DNA of 64,000 nt from Lachnospiraceae bacterium. GTDB taxonomy: Bacteria > Bacillota > Clostridia > Lachnospirales > Lachnospiraceae. Within the stretch, counting starts at the first letter, position 1. Each line of letters starts with the position of its first letter. Below the pieces are notes generated by a model that was given only the letters and a program-made list of their open reading frames with translations, was not told the origin of the DNA and searched no databases. This document shows positions 34,046 through 43,572 of the stretch, piece by piece. The translations under genes were made by a program, and so were the position numbers. The DNA is taken from positions 124,001 through 188,000 of the forward strand of contig CABIXN010000002.1 of assembly GCA_902362715.1 (NCBI GenBank). The letters are read 5' to 3'.

Positions 34046-34639
34046 ATGTTAAACTTTTTATGGGCATTTATGATTTTGATCGGAATTATATATGCGGCGC
34101 TGCAGGGAAATCTAGCGGCGGTGACAGATGCGGCTCTGGAATCTGCCGGGGAGGCGGTAACTCTTTGTATTACAATGGCGGGAGTAATGGCTTTCTGGGT
34201 GGGGATGATGCGAATTGCGGAAAATGGAGGGCTGCTCCGGGCGGCGGCTAAAAGGCTCAGGCCGTTTCTTCGATTTTTATTTCCCGATATACCAAAAGAT
34301 CATCCGGCCAATCAGGCCATTGCCGTCAACTGTATTGCCAACATTTTTGGCCTTGGATGGGCGGCAACGCCGGCGGGACTGGACGCAATGAAAAAGATGC
34401 AGCAGTTAAATACCCAAAATCCTCAAAGAGCCAGCAATTCCATGTGTACATTTCTGGTTTTAAATATTTCTTCTCTTCAGTTGATACCGGTAAACATTAT
34501 CGCATACCGCAGCCAGTATGGCTCTGTTAATCCCACGTCTATTGTGGGAATGGCTATTGTGGCTACCATGGTGTCAACAGCAGCCGGAATTGTTTTTGCC
34601 AAGATCATGTGTCTGACGGAAAGGAAGCGCCATGTCTAG
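34046..34639 (+). CDS. spmA: Spore maturation protein A
   Basis: The 197-residue membrane protein has length close to Bacillus SpmA (196). It carries a nucleoside-recognition/gate domain with EAVTLCITMAGVMAFWVGMMRIAENGG and the NCIANIFGLGWAATPAGLDAMKKMQ block. SpmA and SpmB help spore-core dehydration and heat resistance. The ATG at 34046 has GGAG nine bases upstream; an ATG at 34028 is less well placed. It overlaps spmB by eight bases. Its presence shows the host makes spores. Confidence 0.93.
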   Translation: MLNFLWAFMILIGIIYAALQGNLAAVTDAALESAGEAVTLCITMAGVMAFWVGMMRIAENGGLLRAAAKRLRPFLRFLFPDIPKDHPANQAIAVNCIANIFGLGWAATPAGLDAMKKMQQLNTQNPQRASNSMCTFLVLNISSLQLIPVNIIAYRSQYGSVNPTSIVGMAIVATMVSTAAGIVFAKIMCLTERKRHV

Positions 34640-35162
34640 TATACTGATGTTTTTCTCAGAAGCGCTGATTCCTCTGATTATACTGGTGGTAATCTTATCC
34701 GGGCTTATGGCAAAACGTAATATCTATGAGGACTTTGTAGATGGAGCCAAAGAGGGAATACTGACAGCCGCAAAGATACTGCCAACGCTGGCGGGACTTA
34801 TGATTGGAGTAGGAATTCTGCGCGCTTCCGGTTTTTTGGATCTTGTAACAAATGCTATTGCAGGCATTACGGACTTGATTCACTTTCCTTCACAGCTGGT
34901 GCCTCTGGCGGTTGTCAAAATGTTTTCCTCCTCTGCAGCCACCGGACTTTTGCTGGACCTGTATCAGCAGTACGGTACAGATTCCAGGCTGGGGGTCACA
35001 GCTTCTCTTATGATGAGCAGTACCGAAACGATTTTTTATACGATGAGCATTTATTTTATGTCTGTTAAGATAAAGAAAACAAGATGGACATTTGCAGGTG
35101 CACTGATTGCCAGTCTGGCAGGAATTGCCGCCAGCACCTGGCTGGGACTTTTGGAACAGTAA
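34632..35162 (+). CDS. spmB: Spore maturation protein B
   Basis: The 176-residue membrane protein is paired with spmA, with the same gate fold (DGAKEGILTAAKILPTLAGLMIGVGILRASG). It closes with the SSTETIFYTMSIYFMSV segment typical of SpmB. The overlap with spmA implies translational coupling. It acts with SpmA in the forespore membrane during core dehydration. Confidence 0.93.
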   Translation: MSSILMFFSEALIPLIILVVILSGLMAKRNIYEDFVDGAKEGILTAAKILPTLAGLMIGVGILRASGFLDLVTNAIAGITDLIHFPSQLVPLAVVKMFSSSAATGLLLDLYQQYGTDSRLGVTASLMMSSTETIFYTMSIYFMSVKIKKTRWTFAGALIASLAGIAASTWLGLLEQ

Positions 35163-35169
35163 AACATTG

Positions 35170-35198
35170 TTGAGTTTTCGGGAAATTCATTGTATACT
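35170..35198 (+). promoter_or_regulatory. Promoter of the cysteine synthase gene
   Basis: TTGAGT (35170-35175), a 17-base spacer and TATACT (35193-35198) lie 43 bases before the GTG start. Confidence 0.7.
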
Positions 35199-35240
35199 GA
35201 TTCGATATAGAGAGAATTTTGTAAAAAGAGAGGTAAAAAG

Positions 35241-36167
35241 GTGATACATAACAACATACTGGAAGCAATCGGGCATACGCCAATGATTCGCCTTGAAAAA
35301 ATGAATCATCCGGAGAATGCGGAAGTGCTTGTAAAGTTTGAAGGATTAAATGTGGGAGGTTCCATCAAAACCAGAACAGCATTTAATATGATTGAAAAGG
35401 CCGAACAGCAGGGACTGATTCATGAAAATACAATCATTGTGGAGCCAACCAGCGGCAATCAGGGGATTGGCCTTGCTTTGGTTGGAGCAGTCAAAGGATA
35501 CCGGACGATTATTGTTATGCCGGATTCTGTCAGCGAAGAGCGCAGAAAGCTGGTAGAGCATTATGGAGCAGAAGTGATTTTAATTCATGATGCGGGAAAT
35601 ATAGGAGAGTGTATCGAGCAGTGTCTTCAGACGGCATTAAAAATGGCGGAAGAAAATCCTGATGTATACGTACCACAGCAGTTTCAGAATCAGGCGAATC
35701 CTATGGTACACCGGCATCACACCGGGCTTGAGATTCTTGAGCAGGTTGCCGGACCCATTGATGGATTCTGTTCAGGTATCGGAACTGGAGGAACCATTAC
35801 CGGAATAGGAGAGGTATTAAAAGCACAGAACCCGGATATTGTAATCTGGGCTGTTGAGCCGGAGAATGCGGCGATTCTCGCAGGAGGAACTGTGGGAACA
35901 CATCTGCAGATGGGAATCGGAGACGGCGTTATCCCTGATATTTTAAATCAGAAGATTTATGAAGATATTTATATCGTATCTGACGAGGAGGCTATAAATA
36001 CCGCTAAAGATCTGGCAAGAAAAGAAGGAATAATGTGCGGCATTTCTAGTGGAACCAATGTGGCCGCAGCATTAAAGCTGGCGGCAAAGCTGGGAAAAGG
36101 AAAGACGGTTGTGACAATTCTGCCGGATACGGCAGAACGGTACTTTTCTACACCGCTATTTGAATAA
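35241..36167 (+). CDS. cysK: Cysteine synthase (O-acetylserine sulfhydrylase)
   Basis: The 308-residue fold-type II PLP enzyme makes cysteine from O-acetylserine and sulfide. PLP Lys43 lies in GGSIKTRTA, the substrate loop is EPTSGNQGIG, and the phosphate loop is GIGTGGTITG. It starts with GTG after GAGG. SIKTR in place of the common SVKDR and the SGNQG loop (SGNTG in most CysK) suggest a divergent subgroup, so related activities with other sulfur donors cannot be excluded. Confidence 0.88.
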   Translation: MIHNNILEAIGHTPMIRLEKMNHPENAEVLVKFEGLNVGGSIKTRTAFNMIEKAEQQGLIHENTIIVEPTSGNQGIGLALVGAVKGYRTIIVMPDSVSEERRKLVEHYGAEVILIHDAGNIGECIEQCLQTALKMAEENPDVYVPQQFQNQANPMVHRHHTGLEILEQVAGPIDGFCSGIGTGGTITGIGEVLKAQNPDIVIWAVEPENAAILAGGTVGTHLQMGIGDGVIPDILNQKIYEDIYIVSDEEAINTAKDLARKEGIMCGISSGTNVAAALKLAAKLGKGKTVVTILPDTAERYFSTPLFE

Positions 36168-36192
36168 AATTTGTAATCTGAAGAACTGCAAT

Positions 36193-36234
36193 AAAAAAGC
36201 GTTTTCCTGAACCGGCTCAGGAAAACGCTTTTTT
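36193..36234 (+). terminator. Terminator of cysK
   Basis: AAAAAAGCGTTTTCCTGA and TCAGGAAAACGCTTTTTT form a perfect stem with a 6-base loop. A-rich and T-rich flanks allow function in both directions. Confidence 0.93.
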
Positions 36235-36235
36235 A

Positions 36236-36390
36236 CTCTATAGGAAACACTGTGTTGTGATAAAGCTGAAAAGTACCAATTCCTATAGAGAAAAAAACGC
36301 TCAGCTGTGGAGCGCACTGCGGCGGAATGGAGTCATGTCACAAAAGCGACCCGCCGCAGGCGGAGAATGTGCTTTGCACATTCTTTTTTA
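36236..36390. repeat. Hairpin-rich intergenic segment
   Basis: Three inverted repeats lie in series: CTCTATAGGAA (36236-36246) with TTCCTATAGAG (36280-36290); CCGCC-GCA-GGCGG; and GAATGTGC-TTT-GCACATTC followed by T6, a second terminator. No gene is seen. It could be a dispersed intergenic repeat. Confidence 0.55.
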
Positions 36391-36397
36391 GTAAAAA

Positions 36398-38566
36398 TTA
36401 TTGGGATGTTTTATCCTCATTCAAATAAAACTGGCTGTTATCTTTATTTTCTGTATCAATAAGGTTGTTGTACTCAATTCTGCTATATACATTAAGAAGA
36501 TCACTGTAGTCAGAGGTTTCATCGTGAGAGTAATAGTTTCCTTCAGAATCCATATAGCCAACAGTATCTATTACGGGAAGCTTCTGATACATGGAAGCAA
36601 GAAATTTATTGTAGTCGGTCAGTTCCAGGCCGGCTGTCTGTAAAAGCAGGGTGGACAGGTAGTTTGCACTCATTTTTTCAACTGTGGCTTCCGGAATGTC
36701 GTAATTTGCCCAGATAACAAATGGAGTTGCATAGCGGGCCTGTTCATTTTCCTTAGACAGATCATTCAGACTGCTTCCTAACAGTTCTTCATAGAATTCA
36801 TCTTCAATAGAAGGAAGATGATCGCCAAACATACAGATAATGGTAGGTTCATCCACATTGCTGAAATATTCTACAAGAGACTTAAAGGCATCATCAGATT
36901 TCTTTACCAGTGAAAGGTACCGGTTGGCCATGGGATAAGTCTGGGAAAGATTTGTAGCATATATTTCCTGAAGGAAATTGGAATAGCCAACGGAATAACC
37001 GCCATGATTCTGCATGGTAACATTAAACAGGAAAAAGGGTTTCGAGCTGTCCCGTTCTTCATACATGTCTTCTACCATCTTATAGTCATATTCATCACTG
37101 ATAAAACGGCGGAGCAGCATATTCTCATCCGGATAAGCCTGCTTTAACAGGTTCTCGTATTCTGTAACATCATTATTCTGTTTGTAGGTATCCAGTATAT
37201 TATTATCAATAAAATCTTCAATAGCAGTATACTTATCAAATCCAAGATAATCATAAACTTCGGTGCGGTTCCAGCCGTCTTTGTAATAAGGATGGAAGGC
37301 CTGTTTGGAATAACCAAGACTTCCCAGGGTAGATACCAGCGAAGACTGATTGGTTTTAATATAGGACTGATATACGTTGCAGCCAGCAGGAAGGCTTGAA
37401 ATAGAGTTGCCGGTTAAGAACTCAAATTCAGAATTGCTGGTTCCGGCGCCGAAAACCGGCATATATAGATTTCCTTTAATAGTATTTTCTGTCAGGCTGT
37501 GAATAAAAGGCATATAATCTTCATTTGTTTCAAGGTCTCCCAGATTTCCAAGATCAGCAAATGATTCATTCATAATGCATATAATATTTGGTTTTTTTTC
37601 TGTATTTGAAGCCTGATAATCATTTTTTCCGGTTAAGAGATTGGTAGAGGTCTCACTGTCTGCCAAAATACCGGCGTCTTCCATTACTCCATCAATCAGC
37701 TCGCTTGTCTGAGACGCCTGATAGTTTGAAGGTTTGGATACATGCAGATATTTGGTATTCAGGCAGAAGTTGAAAAAGGAACCGGTATTGTAATATCCCC
37801 GGGTCTGATTCCAGAAATCCGGTTTATAACCTGCGTTGGCAGGAAAATCTGTAAAGAAAAAGGTTGCCAGCAAAACAGCGAGAAATCCACTGGGAAGCAA
37901 TTTACAGAAAATTTTAAATTTCAGTTTTTGTGGCTTGATATTTTTAATCTTTCTGTTAACCAAATAGGTCAGGAAAAAAAGGATAGAACCTAGTATCAGA
38001 TTCCAGGATAAATTATAGGAATATCCGTCGGCGACACTTAATCCGGTTTTAAAACTTAGAAGATCCATTGGTATAAATGGAGTGCCTCTGAAGCTTTCAA
38101 TAAAATAGTTCAGAAGTCCCCATATGTATAATGGAATATTAACCAGGAGTCCTACCATATGGTAACGGCCGGTAAACAGATAAAATAAAAGGTAAAAACA
38201 AAGAATCGTAAGATAATTTGCAAAAAAAGTCTGAGGAGAGAAATCATAAATAAATTTTCCATTCAGGCTTTCTACCATTTGTAAAGAAATAATAGGCATA
38301 AGGAAAAACAGTAATGTATTTGCCGGTTTCTGCCAGCGTTCCGGAAGTCTGATTTTTGTCACAATCAAAAGTCCCGCAACCGGTGCGCAGATTAATGAGA
38401 TAACAAATAATGCAATGCCCTTGTTAAGTTCCAGATCGGAATTTAAAAATAAATTATTATTAGCTAATACAAAAATCAACATAAATGCCGTAATTGCCGC
38501 TGCCAGAAGGCGTACTTTTTTTCCGGAAAAAATAATTTCAATATTTTTAATTTTAATCGTTTTCAT
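36398..38566 (-). CDS. LTA synthase family phosphoglycerol transferase/sulfatase-fold membrane protein
   Basis: The 722-residue protein has about five N-terminal membrane helices followed by an extracellular alkaline-phosphatase-fold domain. Metal and catalytic features include CIMNESFADLG, GTSNSEFEFLTG (nucleophilic Thr region) and CMFGDHLPS. The class transfers glycerol phosphate from phosphatidylglycerol or modifies glycans. It is longer than LtaS (about 650), with an extra C-terminal segment of about 70 polar residues. The promoter region lies in the AT-rich stretch before the integrated element, so the insertion left this gene intact. Confidence 0.88.
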   Translation of the reverse strand: MKTIKIKNIEIIFSGKKVRLLAAAITAFMLIFVLANNNLFLNSDLELNKGIALFVISLICAPVAGLLIVTKIRLPERWQKPANTLLFFLMPIISLQMVESLNGKFIYDFSPQTFFANYLTILCFYLLFYLFTGRYHMVGLLVNIPLYIWGLLNYFIESFRGTPFIPMDLLSFKTGLSVADGYSYNLSWNLILGSILFFLTYLVNRKIKNIKPQKLKFKIFCKLLPSGFLAVLLATFFFTDFPANAGYKPDFWNQTRGYYNTGSFFNFCLNTKYLHVSKPSNYQASQTSELIDGVMEDAGILADSETSTNLLTGKNDYQASNTEKKPNIICIMNESFADLGNLGDLETNEDYMPFIHSLTENTIKGNLYMPVFGAGTSNSEFEFLTGNSISSLPAGCNVYQSYIKTNQSSLVSTLGSLGYSKQAFHPYYKDGWNRTEVYDYLGFDKYTAIEDFIDNNILDTYKQNNDVTEYENLLKQAYPDENMLLRRFISDEYDYKMVEDMYEERDSSKPFFLFNVTMQNHGGYSVGYSNFLQEIYATNLSQTYPMANRYLSLVKKSDDAFKSLVEYFSNVDEPTIICMFGDHLPSIEDEFYEELLGSSLNDLSKENEQARYATPFVIWANYDIPEATVEKMSANYLSTLLLQTAGLELTDYNKFLASMYQKLPVIDTVGYMDSEGNYYSHDETSDYSDLLNVYSRIEYNNLIDTENKDNSQFYLNEDKTSQ

Positions 38567-38929
38567 GATTCTTACCTTATTAATTGTGTTTTGTTTCTAT
38601 GTGTCAGTTGCAATTTTATTCAGGAAATAGTCAAATTTCCATAATTTTTAACAATCAGTGAAAAGAACAAACGCCTGATCATGCATTTTGTCCTTAACTT
38701 ATAAACGCAGATCGAAATGCGATCTGTGTCTGGTCTGTGAAAAGTCTAATATAAAAATATGTAAAATTTATGATCATTTCCTTAATATATATCTAAAATA
38801 AAAAAAAAGAAACCCCTAAAATAAAATAAGAACACATTTTTAATAATATTTCATACTTAAAAATGAATATAAAATTTTTAATTTATTTCAACTATCTGTC
38901 CAGACCATTGATTTTACGGCATATTCAAG
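38567..38929. other. AT-rich host intergenic region next to the left end of the mobile element
   Basis: No gene is seen. The stretch contains A runs and many TTTAAT-type steps and would hold the LTA-synthase-family promoter (minus strand). AT-rich bent DNA is the usual target for Tn916-family integrases. Confidence 0.5.
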
Positions 38930-38955
38930 GACTTAACACTATTAAAATACTACCA

Positions 38956-38964
38956 AATTACTAC
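38956..38964 (+). repeat. Left-end integrase arm-type repeat
   Basis: AATTACTAC, followed by a further TAC, matches the repeat at the right end of the element (61221-61229). Tn916 integrase binds such repeats with its N-terminal domain. Confidence 0.55.
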
Positions 38965-39066
38965 TACGGATTGAGCTTTGATATAAGAGATTGTCCGAGA
39001 TATGCAGACTTACAGTAAAAACACATCAGTATTGAAACAAGAAAAATTGAATGATTGATAGACTAT

Positions 39067-39099
39067 GGAACGCCTAAAATGACGTTCCTTTTCTATTTT
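39067..39099 (+). terminator. Hairpin in the leader of the adhesin gene
   Basis: GGAACG and CGTTCC (39067-39088 overall) form a short hairpin followed by TTTTCTATTTT, inside the element and before the first gene. It could insulate the element from host transcription or act as an attenuator. Confidence 0.5.
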
Positions 39100-39157
39100 C
39101 AGCCGTTCCGAGTGGACGGCTATTTTATTACCCAAAATGAAAGGAGCATTACGAATT

Positions 39158-42100
39158 ATGAAAAAGATATTCAAGCGATTATGTACGGGTTTCTTAGCCT
39201 TTGCAACTATCGCTACCGCTTTGCCAACTACTGCTGTTCATGCAGAAAGCAAACAATACTGGACTGAATCGCAAGAGCGTGTCGGTATCGTTGAAAAAGT
39301 AATGAATGACGGTTCTATCGGTTCAACCTTTAATGAGGGACATTTGACCGTTGAGGGCGAGGACGCATACTGTATTGATATTAACACGGACTTTAAAAAT
39401 GGCTATAAGACCAGAGCTGACGCAAGCACACGCATGAGTACCGACCAGATAGCCGACGTTGCCTTATCTATTGAATATGTCAAACAATACACAGCCAGTC
39501 ACAGCGGTTTAAGCAGTAATCACGCTTACCTTTTAAGACAGTTGGTTGTCTGGCAAAGATTGAGCGTACATCTTGGCTGGCAGTGCGATAACGTGCGAGC
39601 TTCCTATGATGAAATTCCAAAGGCAACGCAGGACGAAGTATTCGCAGGAGCAAAAGCCTTTGTCAAAGAGAATAAAGGACGCTATGAATGTGGCGGTTAT
39701 ATCTACTCTGGCGAGGGGCAGGAATTGGGACAGTTCTGGGCGAACCTTAATGTAGGAAATGCCACCTTACAAAAGCGTTCCACCAACACCAGCATTACAG
39801 ACGGCAACGGCAATTATTCAATCGCTGGTGCGACGTATGGTGTCTTTTCTGATAAGGACTGCAAAGAACAGCTTGCCACCCTTACGACAGATAGCAACGG
39901 TAATACCGAAACCGTAGAAGTCAAGGCTGGCACAGTCTATATCAAGGAATTATCTGCACCGACTGGCTATAAGGTAGATACTACCGTGTATTCTTTAAAG
40001 GTTGAAGCAGGAAAAACAGCCACTTTAAAAGTAGCTGATACACCAAAAGTAACCGATACCTTGATTGAACTTTTCAAGATTGATATGGAAACACAGAAAA
40101 GCAATCCGCAGGGCGACGCTACCTTAGAGGGTGCAGAGTTCACATGGAAGTATTACGCTGGTTACTACAACAAAGATAATCTCCCTGCTGACCCAACTCG
40201 CACATGGACGACAAAGACAATCGCTGAAAAAGACAGCGACGGTACAATCCATTATGTTACCCGTTTAGCCGACGCTTACAAAGTAGCTGGCGACAGCTTC
40301 TATAAACAAGACGGGAAAGCCGTACTTCCACTTGGAACACTGACCGTAGAAGAAGTGAAAAGTCCGACAGGTTATTTGTTAGACGGTGCATATATGCAGG
40401 CAAACGGCAGTGAAGAACAAATCAAAGGAATGTATCTAACACAGATTACCGAGGACGGCGACCTTGCCGTACTGACTGGAAGCAATCAGTTCCATGTATC
40501 AGACAAGGTTATCCGTGGCGGTGTCAAAATCCAGAAACGTGATTTAGAAACCAAAGATACCAAAGCACAAGGCGGAGCTACCTTGAAAGATACTGCCTTT
40601 GAAATCATTTCCTTAAATGACAATGCCGTATTGGTTGAGGGCAAGTTATACAAGAAAAATGAAGTCGTAAAGACCATTCATACGGACATTGAGGGTGTAG
40701 CTTCTACTTCTGCTGATTTATTGCCACATGGGAAATACCGTATCGAAGAAAGCGAAGCACCAGAGGGCTACCTAACCGACGGTGCAAAAGCGATTGAGTT
40801 TACAATCACAGAGAATGGAAAAATCGTGGATTTAACCGACGAAGCCCATTCTATTTATAATCAGATGAAACGTGGCGACTTAGAGGGCGTGAAGATTGGA
40901 GCAGGCACGCACAAGCGTCTTGCTGATGTTCCGTTCAGGATCACAAGCAAGACGACGGGCGAAAGCCATATTGTCGTAACGGACGACAACGGGCAGTTCT
41001 CTACATCTTCTGACTGGGCTTCCCACAAGCACAATACCAACGAGGGCAAGACCAGCGAGAACGGTGTATGGTTTGGCACTTCTGAACCAGACGACAGCAA
41101 AGGTGCGTTATTATATGATACCTACATCATTGAAGAATTACGCTCTGACAGCAACAAGGGATTTACTCTTATCCCACCGTTTGAGATTGTGATTTCCAGA
41201 AACAAAGTAACCGTTGATTTAGGAACATTGACTGACGAATACGAAAAGGAAATCTCAATCCATACCACAGCGACCAGCAAGGACGGTGAAAAGTCAATCA
41301 TTGCAGGCAAAGAGGTAACAATCATTGATACGGTCAAATTAGACGGGCTTACAAAAGGTACAAAGTATCAGTTGAAAGGCTGGCAGATGATTAAGGACGA
41401 AAATGCCGAACTTATCATTGACGGCAAGCGTGTAGAAAATGACTATACCTTTATTGCTGATGATGAAGAAATGAAAGTTGAAATTGGCTATACATTCAAT
41501 GCTTCTGCTTTAGGTGGCAAGAACCTTGTAACCTTTGAAGAATTATACGACCTTTCCGATAAGGACGAGCCTATCAAGGTGGCAGAACACAAGGACATTG
41601 AGGACGACGGGCAAACGGTATTGATTACCGAGCGTATCATCAAGATACATACAACTGCGACCTTTGAGGACGGCAAGAAAGAAATTGAAGCCGACAAAGA
41701 CGTAACGATTATTGATACCGTTACTTTAGAGGGCTTGGAAGTCGGCACAAAGTATCAGCTTGTGGGCTGGCAGATGTTACAAGAAGAAAATGCAGAGCTT
41801 ATCATTGACGGCAAACGTGTAGAAAATGACTATACCTTTACCGCTGACAGTGAAAACATGGAAGTACAGATTGTCTTTACATTCGACGCTTCCGAGCTTG
41901 GCGGAAAACAGCTTGTAACCTTTGAAGAATTATATGATGTAAGCAATCCAGACGAACCGAAAAAGGTTACGGAGCATAAGGACATTGAGGATAAAGGACA
42001 GACGGTAACAATCAAGGAAATACCAGAAGTTCCCGAAGAACCAGAGAAGCCAGAAACACCAACAACACCCGATACACCAACCAGAACGGACAGTCCCAAA

Positions 42101-42208
42101 ACGGGCGACAGCACTAATCTTATGGCATTTATCGTGATGTTGATTGCTTCTGCTGGCGGTCTTGCAGGGACATACTTCTACAAACGCCGTCGTATGAAAA
42201 AATCATAA
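39158..42208 (+). CDS. Cell-wall-anchored thioester-domain adhesin with CnaB and VaFE repeat domains
   Basis: The product is 1016 residues. A signal peptide (MKKIFKRLCTGFLAFATIAT, cleaved after VHA) is followed by a thioester domain: Cys72 in AYCID and Gln128 in RQLVVW are the expected bond-forming pair. About four CnaB-like SpaA modules follow (around 205-690), then two near-identical VaFE repeats (about 697-827 and 828-955), a Pro/Thr-rich stalk and a sortase signal SPKTG at 979-983 with a membrane helix and RRRMKKS tail. It should attach covalently to a surface. The ATG at 39158 follows AAAGGAG. It opens the element and may help contact between mating cells. Confidence 0.9.
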   Translation: MKKIFKRLCTGFLAFATIATALPTTAVHAESKQYWTESQERVGIVEKVMNDGSIGSTFNEGHLTVEGEDAYCIDINTDFKNGYKTRADASTRMSTDQIADVALSIEYVKQYTASHSGLSSNHAYLLRQLVVWQRLSVHLGWQCDNVRASYDEIPKATQDEVFAGAKAFVKENKGRYECGGYIYSGEGQELGQFWANLNVGNATLQKRSTNTSITDGNGNYSIAGATYGVFSDKDCKEQLATLTTDSNGNTETVEVKAGTVYIKELSAPTGYKVDTTVYSLKVEAGKTATLKVADTPKVTDTLIELFKIDMETQKSNPQGDATLEGAEFTWKYYAGYYNKDNLPADPTRTWTTKTIAEKDSDGTIHYVTRLADAYKVAGDSFYKQDGKAVLPLGTLTVEEVKSPTGYLLDGAYMQANGSEEQIKGMYLTQITEDGDLAVLTGSNQFHVSDKVIRGGVKIQKRDLETKDTKAQGGATLKDTAFEIISLNDNAVLVEGKLYKKNEVVKTIHTDIEGVASTSADLLPHGKYRIEESEAPEGYLTDGAKAIEFTITENGKIVDLTDEAHSIYNQMKRGDLEGVKIGAGTHKRLADVPFRITSKTTGESHIVVTDDNGQFSTSSDWASHKHNTNEGKTSENGVWFGTSEPDDSKGALLYDTYIIEELRSDSNKGFTLIPPFEIVISRNKVTVDLGTLTDEYEKEISIHTTATSKDGEKSIIAGKEVTIIDTVKLDGLTKGTKYQLKGWQMIKDENAELIIDGKRVENDYTFIADDEEMKVEIGYTFNASALGGKNLVTFEELYDLSDKDEPIKVAEHKDIEDDGQTVLITERIIKIHTTATFEDGKKEIEADKDVTIIDTVTLEGLEVGTKYQLVGWQMLQEENAELIIDGKRVENDYTFTADSENMEVQIVFTFDASELGGKQLVTFEELYDVSNPDEPKKVTEHKDIEDKGQTVTIKEIPEVPEEPEKPETPTTPDTPTRTDSPKTGDSTNLMAFIVMLIASAGGLAGTYFYKRRRMKKS

Positions 42209-42436
42209 GGCGGTAACTGTATGAGAAAAGAAAAACCACGCTCTCCGCCGTTACCGTGTCGGCAGACTTCCGCTTATTCTGGCTTGTCTGCCTACGACCT
42301 GCAAGAACACGGATAGTCAAGGGTGCGTAAGCATTTATTTACCCTTTACTATCTGGGGGCTTGCGGGTATTTCCCATAACGCCAGAATAAGAACCTATCA
42401 CAATTAAAAACAAAGAAAGAAACGAGGTAAAACACT

Positions 42437-42760
42437 ATGGAATTAAAATATGTTGTGCCGAACATGGAAAAGACATTCGGCAATTTGGAATTTGCAGGAG
42501 AAAGCAAGATTGAACAACAGCGTGTGAATGGTCGCTATGTTCCTATCACCAGAAGCTACAACTTGTATTCCGACGTACAGAGAGCTGATGATATTATCGT
42601 AACCATTCCTGCGAAAGCTGGCGAAAAGCACTTCAAGCCAGAGCAGAAAATCAAATTGATTAACCCACGCATTACCGCAGAGGGCTACAATATCCGTGGG
42701 CGTGGCTTTACAAACTATATCTTACTGGCTGATGATATGTTGCCAGTGGAAAGTAAATAA
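42437..42760 (+). CDS. DUF961 (YdcP-family) conjugative element protein, Orf23-like
   Basis: The 107-residue protein matches the YdcP/DUF961 family found at the start of Tn916-type transfer modules (Tn916 Orf23). It has a small beta-rich domain with MEKTFGNLEFAGE and RGFTNYILLADD. The function is not settled; by position it belongs to the early transfer operon. RBS GAGG. Another DUF961 gene follows 14 bases on. Confidence 0.85.
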   Translation: MELKYVVPNMEKTFGNLEFAGESKIEQQRVNGRYVPITRSYNLYSDVQRADDIIVTIPAKAGEKHFKPEQKIKLINPRITAEGYNIRGRGFTNYILLADDMLPVESK

Positions 42761-42773
42761 GGGGGTATTCATT

Positions 42774-43160
42774 ATGAGATTAGCAAATGGAATTGTATTA
42801 GATAAGGAAAAGACATTCGGCGTGTTGAAGTTCTCTGCCCTTAGACATGAGGTGCGTATGGAAAATGAGGACGGCACGACAAGCGAAGAAATCAAACGCA
42901 GAACCTACGATTTAAAATGCAGTGTGCAGGAACGCATGATACAAGTATCTATTCCTGCTGATGTAGCCGTCAAGGACTATCCCTACAATGCCGAGGTGGA
43001 GCTTATCAATCCCGTAGCCGATACGGTAGCAAACGCCAACTTTAGAGGGGCTGATGTAGACTGGTACATTAAGGCTGATGATATTATCTTGAAGAACAAA
43101 GGCAACCAGCCAGCAGGAAATCCACAGAACAACAATCCGCAGGGACAACCGAGAAAATAG
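42774..43160 (+). CDS. DUF961 (YdcP-family) conjugative element protein, Orf22-like
   Basis: The 128-residue paralogue of the preceding gene (KEKTFGVLKFSALRHEV, then FRGADVDWYIKADDIIL) has an Asn/Gln/Pro-rich tail. It corresponds to Tn916 Orf22. The ATG at 42774 follows GGGGG at a good distance; an earlier in-frame ATG lies inside the upstream gene. Confidence 0.87.
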   Translation: MRLANGIVLDKEKTFGVLKFSALRHEVRMENEDGTTSEEIKRRTYDLKCSVQERMIQVSIPADVAVKDYPYNAEVELINPVADTVANANFRGADVDWYIKADDIILKNKGNQPAGNPQNNNPQGQPRK

Positions 43161-43298
43161 GTAATAGGCTAAATTTTTATTGTAGTGAATATGAAGAAAT
43201 CGGCGAATTAGAAGTTGTAAATAGGAATACCATATTGATTTTAGCAGGAAAACTATGGTAAAATTGCAATGAAAAATTATATTGAGGAGGTGGCTAAA

Positions 43299-43466
43299 AT
43301 GTTCAATTTAGTCTATAAATCAGTTGTTGTAGAATGTTCTACTGGTGTAGAAGATTTAGCGAAGGCTATTGAGAAAAAAGCCGAAGAAATGCTGAATAAA
43401 GGATATAAGTTAATAACTATGTCAATGGTAGGAACAGATAAAGCTATATTAGTATTTAAGATTTAA
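43299..43466 (+). CDS. Small DUF4177-like protein, insertion within the transfer module
   Basis: The 55-residue product alternates strand and helix (MFNLVYKSVVVEC, then AEEMLNKGYKLITMSM, then AILVFKI), as in DUF4177-type small proteins. GAGGAGG lies eight bases before the ATG at 43299; an ATG at 43269 has no site. This gene has no counterpart that I recall between orf22 and orf21 of Tn916, and the surrounding DNA is more AT-rich. Function unknown. Confidence 0.65.
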   Translation: MFNLVYKSVVVECSTGVEDLAKAIEKKAEEMLNKGYKLITMSMVGTDKAILVFKI

Positions 43467-43515
43467 AACACTCTCAACTTACAGTTTATCTACAACTTCA
43501 TATTTCACAGTAATT

Positions 43516-43546
43516 AGCAGTTAGTCTTAGGATTGACTGCTTTTTT
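43516..43546 (+). terminator. Terminator upstream of the coupling-ATPase gene (copy 1 of a repeated hairpin)
   Basis: AGCAGT-TAGTC and GACT-GCT pair around a TTAGGATT loop and run into T6. The same sequence occurs at 47778-47807 before the ardA genes. Confidence 0.8.
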
Positions 43547-43572
43547 CATACCTAGAAAGGAGCGATTGATTT

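Noticed and set aside
36236..36390. Second attachment site or CRISPR array in the hairpin-rich intergenic region
   Set aside because: Repeats are inverted hairpins with unlike spacing, followed by a terminator; no direct repeat units with spacers are present.
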